DNA of 64,000 nucleotides, taken from assembly GCF_014648055.1 (NCBI RefSeq), contig NZ_BMQJ01000009.1, positions 248,342-312,341 on the forward strand. The letters are read 5' to 3'. Of the stretch, positions 61,145 through 64,000 are shown in pieces; within the stretch, counting starts at the first letter, position 1, and every line of letters starts with the position of its first letter. This DNA is from Streptosporangium pseudovulgare (lineage in GTDB: Bacteria > Actinomycetota > Actinomycetes > Streptosporangiales > Streptosporangiaceae). A program made the translations under genes and the position numbers. Under the pieces are notes generated by a model. The model was not told where the DNA came from. It did no database searches and saw only the letters and a list, made by a program, of their open reading frames with translations.

Positions 61145-62533
61145 TCAGGGGGCAGCCGGTCCGGTAGACCGGGCGACGGTCGTTCCCGTCTGGGCATTCG
61201 GCACCGGTAGAACCGCTCTGACCCGCCACCCCTTCCCATCGCGGCCGGTGGTGAGCGTGCCTCCGAGCGCCTCGACCCGCTCGGCCAGGCTGATCAGGCC
61301 GGTACCCCCGCCAGGCCGGTCTTTCCCCGTCAATGCCTGCGTGCGGTCGCGCCGACCGCCGCCCGCCTCTCCCCTTCGAACCGTGAGGACGCCCGTACCG
61401 GCCACGCCGCCGTCGTCGACGACGGATACCTCCAATGCGGAATCGGCGGTGCGGGCGGCCGAGACGAGTACGCGGGTCGCCGAGGGCGCGTGTCTCCGTA
61501 CGTTGGTCAGCGCCTCCAGCACCACGGCGTAGGCGGTGCTTTCGATCTCTCGCGGCAACGTTCCGGCCGTCTCGCCGGCCGGGTTCTCCGGCCGTTCGCC
61601 GTCCGGATCGCTCCTCGGATCGCGGTCCGGGTCATCATCCGGGTCACCGCTCCGATCATCGGCCGGTGCTTCGGGCCGATGAAGCTCGGCCGGGATCCCT
61701 CCCGTCGCGGAGAACCGGCCGACCAGGTCGGGCAGGTCCGCCAGGCCGTACATCCTGGTCGGGGGTGGCTCCGCCGCGGCCCGCTCGTCCGGGTCGCGCA
61801 GCGCGCTCACCATGTGGTCCATCGACGCGAGCGCCCGCAGCCCGGCCTCCTCGATGCGTACGGCGAGGGCCCGCGCCCGCTCCGGATCCTGGTCGGCGAG
61901 TTGCGCCGCCTGGGCCTCCAGCACGATGCCGGTGACCTCGTGGGCGACGAAGTCGTGCAGGTCCCGGGCCACGTCGAGCCGCTGGGCCCGGCGTGCCCGT
62001 GCCACCGCGCGCACCCGCCGGTCATCCAGAGACCTGAGGTACAGCGCGATACCGGTCACCACCGCCACGGGGAAGAAGGACATGAGGCAGACGAGGACCG
62101 ACGTCTCCACCGTCGGGTTGGGCATGCGCAACGTGAGGCGCAGGGGCAGTTCGAACGTGACCGCGACGCCCAGGGACGCCCCGATCACCGCCGCCTGCCA
62201 TCCCGGCAGCCGCCGTACCACCCTCCCGAGGAGGAGCAGCAACGCGCACATCTCGACGGGAAGCCAGAGCCCGACGAACTGGTGCCGTCCCTGGTAGACG
62301 AGTGCGACGGCGAAGGAGACCACCGTGACCACGCCCGCCGCCCCGGCGAGCGTGATCCCCCGGTACGGCCAGCGCGACAGTGCGGCGGCCATGGCCAGTG
62401 TGGCCGAGCAGGCGACGACGAGCGCGCTCGGAGGCGCGAGTACGGCCGGGATCGGCACCATCACGACGACCATGGCGCACAGGAGGGCGCGGATCCGGCT
62501 TCGGGTCATGAACGTGAGCGTACGCAGCGCCAT
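61145..62533 (-). CDS. NarL-type sensor histidine kinase
   Basis: 462 residues; an inner ATG at 62509, with TACGCT 7 nt upstream, may be the true leaderless start. Five or six membrane segments (residues 13-160) make the sensor; the HisKA_3 dimerisation helix DVARDLHDFVAHEVTGIVLE holds the phospho-accepting His; the HATPase domain shows ALTNVRRHAPSATRVLV (N-box), VVDDGG and GGGTGLISLAERVEALGG. A long Asp/Pro-rich insertion (about 285-320) precedes the N-box. Partner of the response regulator just upstream. Confidence 0.9.
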   Translation of the reverse strand: MALRTLTFMTRSRIRALLCAMVVVMVPIPAVLAPPSALVVACSATLAMAAALSRWPYRGITLAGAAGVVTVVSFAVALVYQGRHQFVGLWLPVEMCALLLLLGRVVRRLPGWQAAVIGASLGVAVTFELPLRLTLRMPNPTVETSVLVCLMSFFPVAVVTGIALYLRSLDDRRVRAVARARRAQRLDVARDLHDFVAHEVTGIVLEAQAAQLADQDPERARALAVRIEEAGLRALASMDHMVSALRDPDERAAAEPPPTRMYGLADLPDLVGRFSATGGIPAELHRPEAPADDRSGDPDDDPDRDPRSDPDGERPENPAGETAGTLPREIESTAYAVVLEALTNVRRHAPSATRVLVSAARTADSALEVSVVDDGGVAGTGVLTVRRGEAGGGRRDRTQALTGKDRPGGGTGLISLAERVEALGGTLTTGRDGKGWRVRAVLPVPNAQTGTTVARSTGPAAP

Positions 62534-62672
62534 GGACCGGCGTTGTCTTGGCGGGTCCGGATGTTCACCGTCCCGGCTGGGGCCTCCGGCCGTCCCCTAT
62601 CGCATGCCCACCGGTCTCGACGCTCCGCTTCGTCCTACAGGAGATGACAGGATTCGCGTATCCGGGGCCCTG

Positions 62673-63338
62673 TCACCGGGGACGGGCGTAGCCCATCTCC
62701 CAGGCGCGCACGGCGATGCCGACCCGGTTCCGCACGCCGAGTTTGCGCTGGACACTCGCCACATGGGTCTTGACGGTGCCCGGCGAGATGAACAGCTCAG
62801 CGGCGATGTCGGCGTTGGTCTTGCCCTCGGCCACCTGACCGGCGATCTCGATCTCCCGCTCGGTCAGCGGCTCGGTCAGCGGCTCGGTCAGCGGCCCCTG
62901 CCCCGGCCCGGGTCCGGTGACGTGCTTCAGCAGTCGCACCGTCACGGACGGGCTGATCAGGCTGTCCCCGGCCACAGCGGCCCGGACCGCCTCGATCAGG
63001 AGGGCGGGACCCGACCGTTTGAGCAGGAACCCGGACGCGCCGTGGCGCAGCGCCGGATAGACGTACTCGTCGAGGTCGAAGGTCGTCACAACGACGACAC
63101 GGACCGGGGCGGCCACGTCGGGACCGGCGAGCAGCCTGGTCACCTCCAACCCGTCCATTCTCGGCATGCGGATGTCGACGAGCGCCACGTCCGGCTGGAA
63201 CCTCCGGGCCATCTCGACCGCGGTCACCCCGTCGGCGGCCTCGCAGACGACCGCGATGTCCGGCTGGCTCTCCAGGATGCGGCGCAGGCCGCGCCGCACC
63301 ATCTCCTGGTCGTCGGCGATCAGGACACGTATGGTCAT
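62673..63338 (-). CDS. NarL/FixJ-type response regulator
   Basis: 221 residues. Receiver domain: acidic pocket ADDQ (8-11), phospho-acceptor D54 in VALVDIRMPRMDG, T in VVVVTTFD, K in FLLKRSGP. LuxR-type HTH: LTEREIEIAGQVAEGKTNAD, IAAELFISPGTVKTHVASVQ. A PLTEPLTEPLTE repeat (12-bp DNA repeat, three copies) lies in the linker. It precedes the kinase gene by 140 bp on the same strand, the reverse of the common order. Confidence 0.92.
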   Translation of the reverse strand: MTIRVLIADDQEMVRRGLRRILESQPDIAVVCEAADGVTAVEMARRFQPDVALVDIRMPRMDGLEVTRLLAGPDVAAPVRVVVVTTFDLDEYVYPALRHGASGFLLKRSGPALLIEAVRAAVAGDSLISPSVTVRLLKHVTGPGPGQGPLTEPLTEPLTEREIEIAGQVAEGKTNADIAAELFISPGTVKTHVASVQRKLGVRNRVGIAVRAWEMGYARPR

Positions 63339-63717
63339 CCGCCTATCCTCCCAGCCCTCTGCCTCCCGCCGCGCCGCCGTACCGGGCGGTGGGACACGCG
63401 CGAGCCGTGGCCTGCCCCGCACGCGTCGCGGTGAACGGCGCCCCGCCGCCCGGCCCTCCCTGACCCCGCTCGGGCGCAGCCTCCCGGGACCGGTGGCCGC
63501 CACGTGCGGGCCTGGACCGAGGAGCCCTGGGAGGAACTCCTCGACGCGCGTGAGGCCGCTGCCGGGCAGCCCGGGTGACTCCGGCCCACGCCGTACGGCC
63601 GACGGATTTCACACATGAGCATCAGACTCCGGGAGCACGCCCGGTCGGCGACCCCGTTATTGATCGTCATTCTGCGATAATGTCCGATCTTTACCTTTAG
63701 AGAAGATCAGAGGCTGT
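63339..63717 (+). other. Intergenic region with a possible gene-end relic
   Basis: 379 bp. On the plus strand 63504-63578 reads VRAWTEEPWEELLDAREAAA then GQPG and a stop, protein-like but with no upstream body; it may be a relic. From about 63650 the DNA becomes AT-rich, with TGCGATAAT (63673-63681), an extended -10-like box for the next gene. Confidence 0.35.
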
Positions 63718-64000
63718 ATGCCGTCAATCGTTATATCCATTGCAGATCATCCGTATCCGTTGATCCGCGGAGGTGGTCTCTTCCTCCTCTTCGTCGGCCT
63801 GGGCTTCCTAGGAAGCTGGGCGTTCAACAAGTACTGGATCCAGTTCCTCGTCGGCGGGTTCATCACGGGATTCACGGCGAGCGGCCTCAGCGCGCTGCTC
63901 CCGAGCCTCGGCACCCCGTCGTTCGCGCACATCGCCGGGCTTGTCGGCTCCTTCGTCATCGAGGCGGGCCTGATCTATCTGGTCCTCACGAAGAACAAGG
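63718..64000 (+). CDS. Membrane protein (partial, right edge)
   Basis: 94 residues visible and still open at the window end. ATG with AGAGG 5 nt upstream. Hydrophobic segments at about residues 19-36 (GGLFLLFVGLGFLGSWAF), 43-62 (FLVGGFITGFTASGLSALLP) and 71-90 (IAGLVGSFVIEAGLIYLVL). No family recognised. Confidence 0.75.
   Translation, partial: MPSIVISIADHPYPLIRGGGLFLLFVGLGFLGSWAFNKYWIQFLVGGFITGFTASGLSALLPSLGTPSFAHIAGLVGSFVIEAGLIYLVLTKNK

Overview
The window is very GC-rich, protein-dense DNA from a filamentous actinomycete. Several features fit the order Streptosporangiales or a relative: two LAL-type LuxR regulators, a SARP/BTAD giant regulator, a receptor kinase with a beta-propeller, an F420-type LLM oxidoreductase, a HadA/HadB MaoC pair beside rpmG and tRNA-Met, and many leaderless or GTG starts. 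The genus cannot be fixed from sequence alone. No rRNA, CRISPR array or intact transposon is seen. Two tRNAs (Met-CAU, Thr-GGU) and a yybP-ykoY manganese riboswitch are present.

Layout. 1-5.6 kb: a SigE-type ECF sigma factor with its membrane partner, uppP, and an HrpB-type helicase carrying repeat insertions. 5.8-8.5 kb: TetR/NmrA divergent pair facing an ECF41 sigma factor. 8.7-9.7 kb: SPFH-RHH two-gene unit under a palindrome. 9.8-12.3 kb: amidase and LLM oxidoreductase. 12.35-15.8 kb: deoxyribose catabolic operon deoC-aldehyde dehydrogenase-degenerate aldehyde dehydrogenase. 16-17.6 kb: second NmrA/TetR pair with an IS630-like relic. 17.9-26.2 kb: 53-aa protein, LAL regulator, cytochrome P450, kinase/beta-propeller receptor. 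26.2-27.9 kb: a tyrosine-phosphatase-like gene inside a long imperfect inverted repeat. 28-30.3 kb: Mn riboswitch with a GDT1-type transporter, then an HTH-membrane protein and a HicA-like gene sharing helically phased repeats. 30.4-35.6 kb: housekeeping block murB, glycosyltransferase fusion, hadB, hadA, rpmG, tRNA-Met, deaminase. 35.9-43.9 kb: tRNA-Thr, hemerythrin, SARP giant, TetR and a DrrAB-type ABC exporter, TPR protein. 44.1-48.4 kb: secreted SnoaL-like protein, LAL regulator and membrane protein, the outer two sharing one promoter box. 48.6-51 kb: DinB-like relic, MarR/hydrolase pair, MBL hydrolase. 51.3-56.8 kb: a compact six-gene operon. 57.8-63.3 kb: ABC transporter, lipoprotein, two-component system. 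The last gene is cut by the right edge.

The most unusual locus is the 51.3-56.8 kb operon: a group II PLP decarboxylase, a PaaK-like adenylating enzyme with no carrier protein, and four divergent PixA/AidA-family (inclusion-body/quorum-sensing-associated) proteins, with tight overlaps or gaps under 50 bp. Its upstream region of about 0.7 kb is relatively AT-rich and holds a near-perfect palindrome. This looks like a dedicated, probably transferred, small-molecule plus protein-assembly system; I know of no described function for this combination.

A second theme is local regulation by symmetric or phased DNA sites next to their regulators: mirrored TetR operators before the ABC exporter, a shared promoter block around a LAL regulator, GTCCGR repeats at 10-bp steps, and several TetR/MarR palindromes. 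The octamer CCGTACGG is also strikingly frequent throughout.
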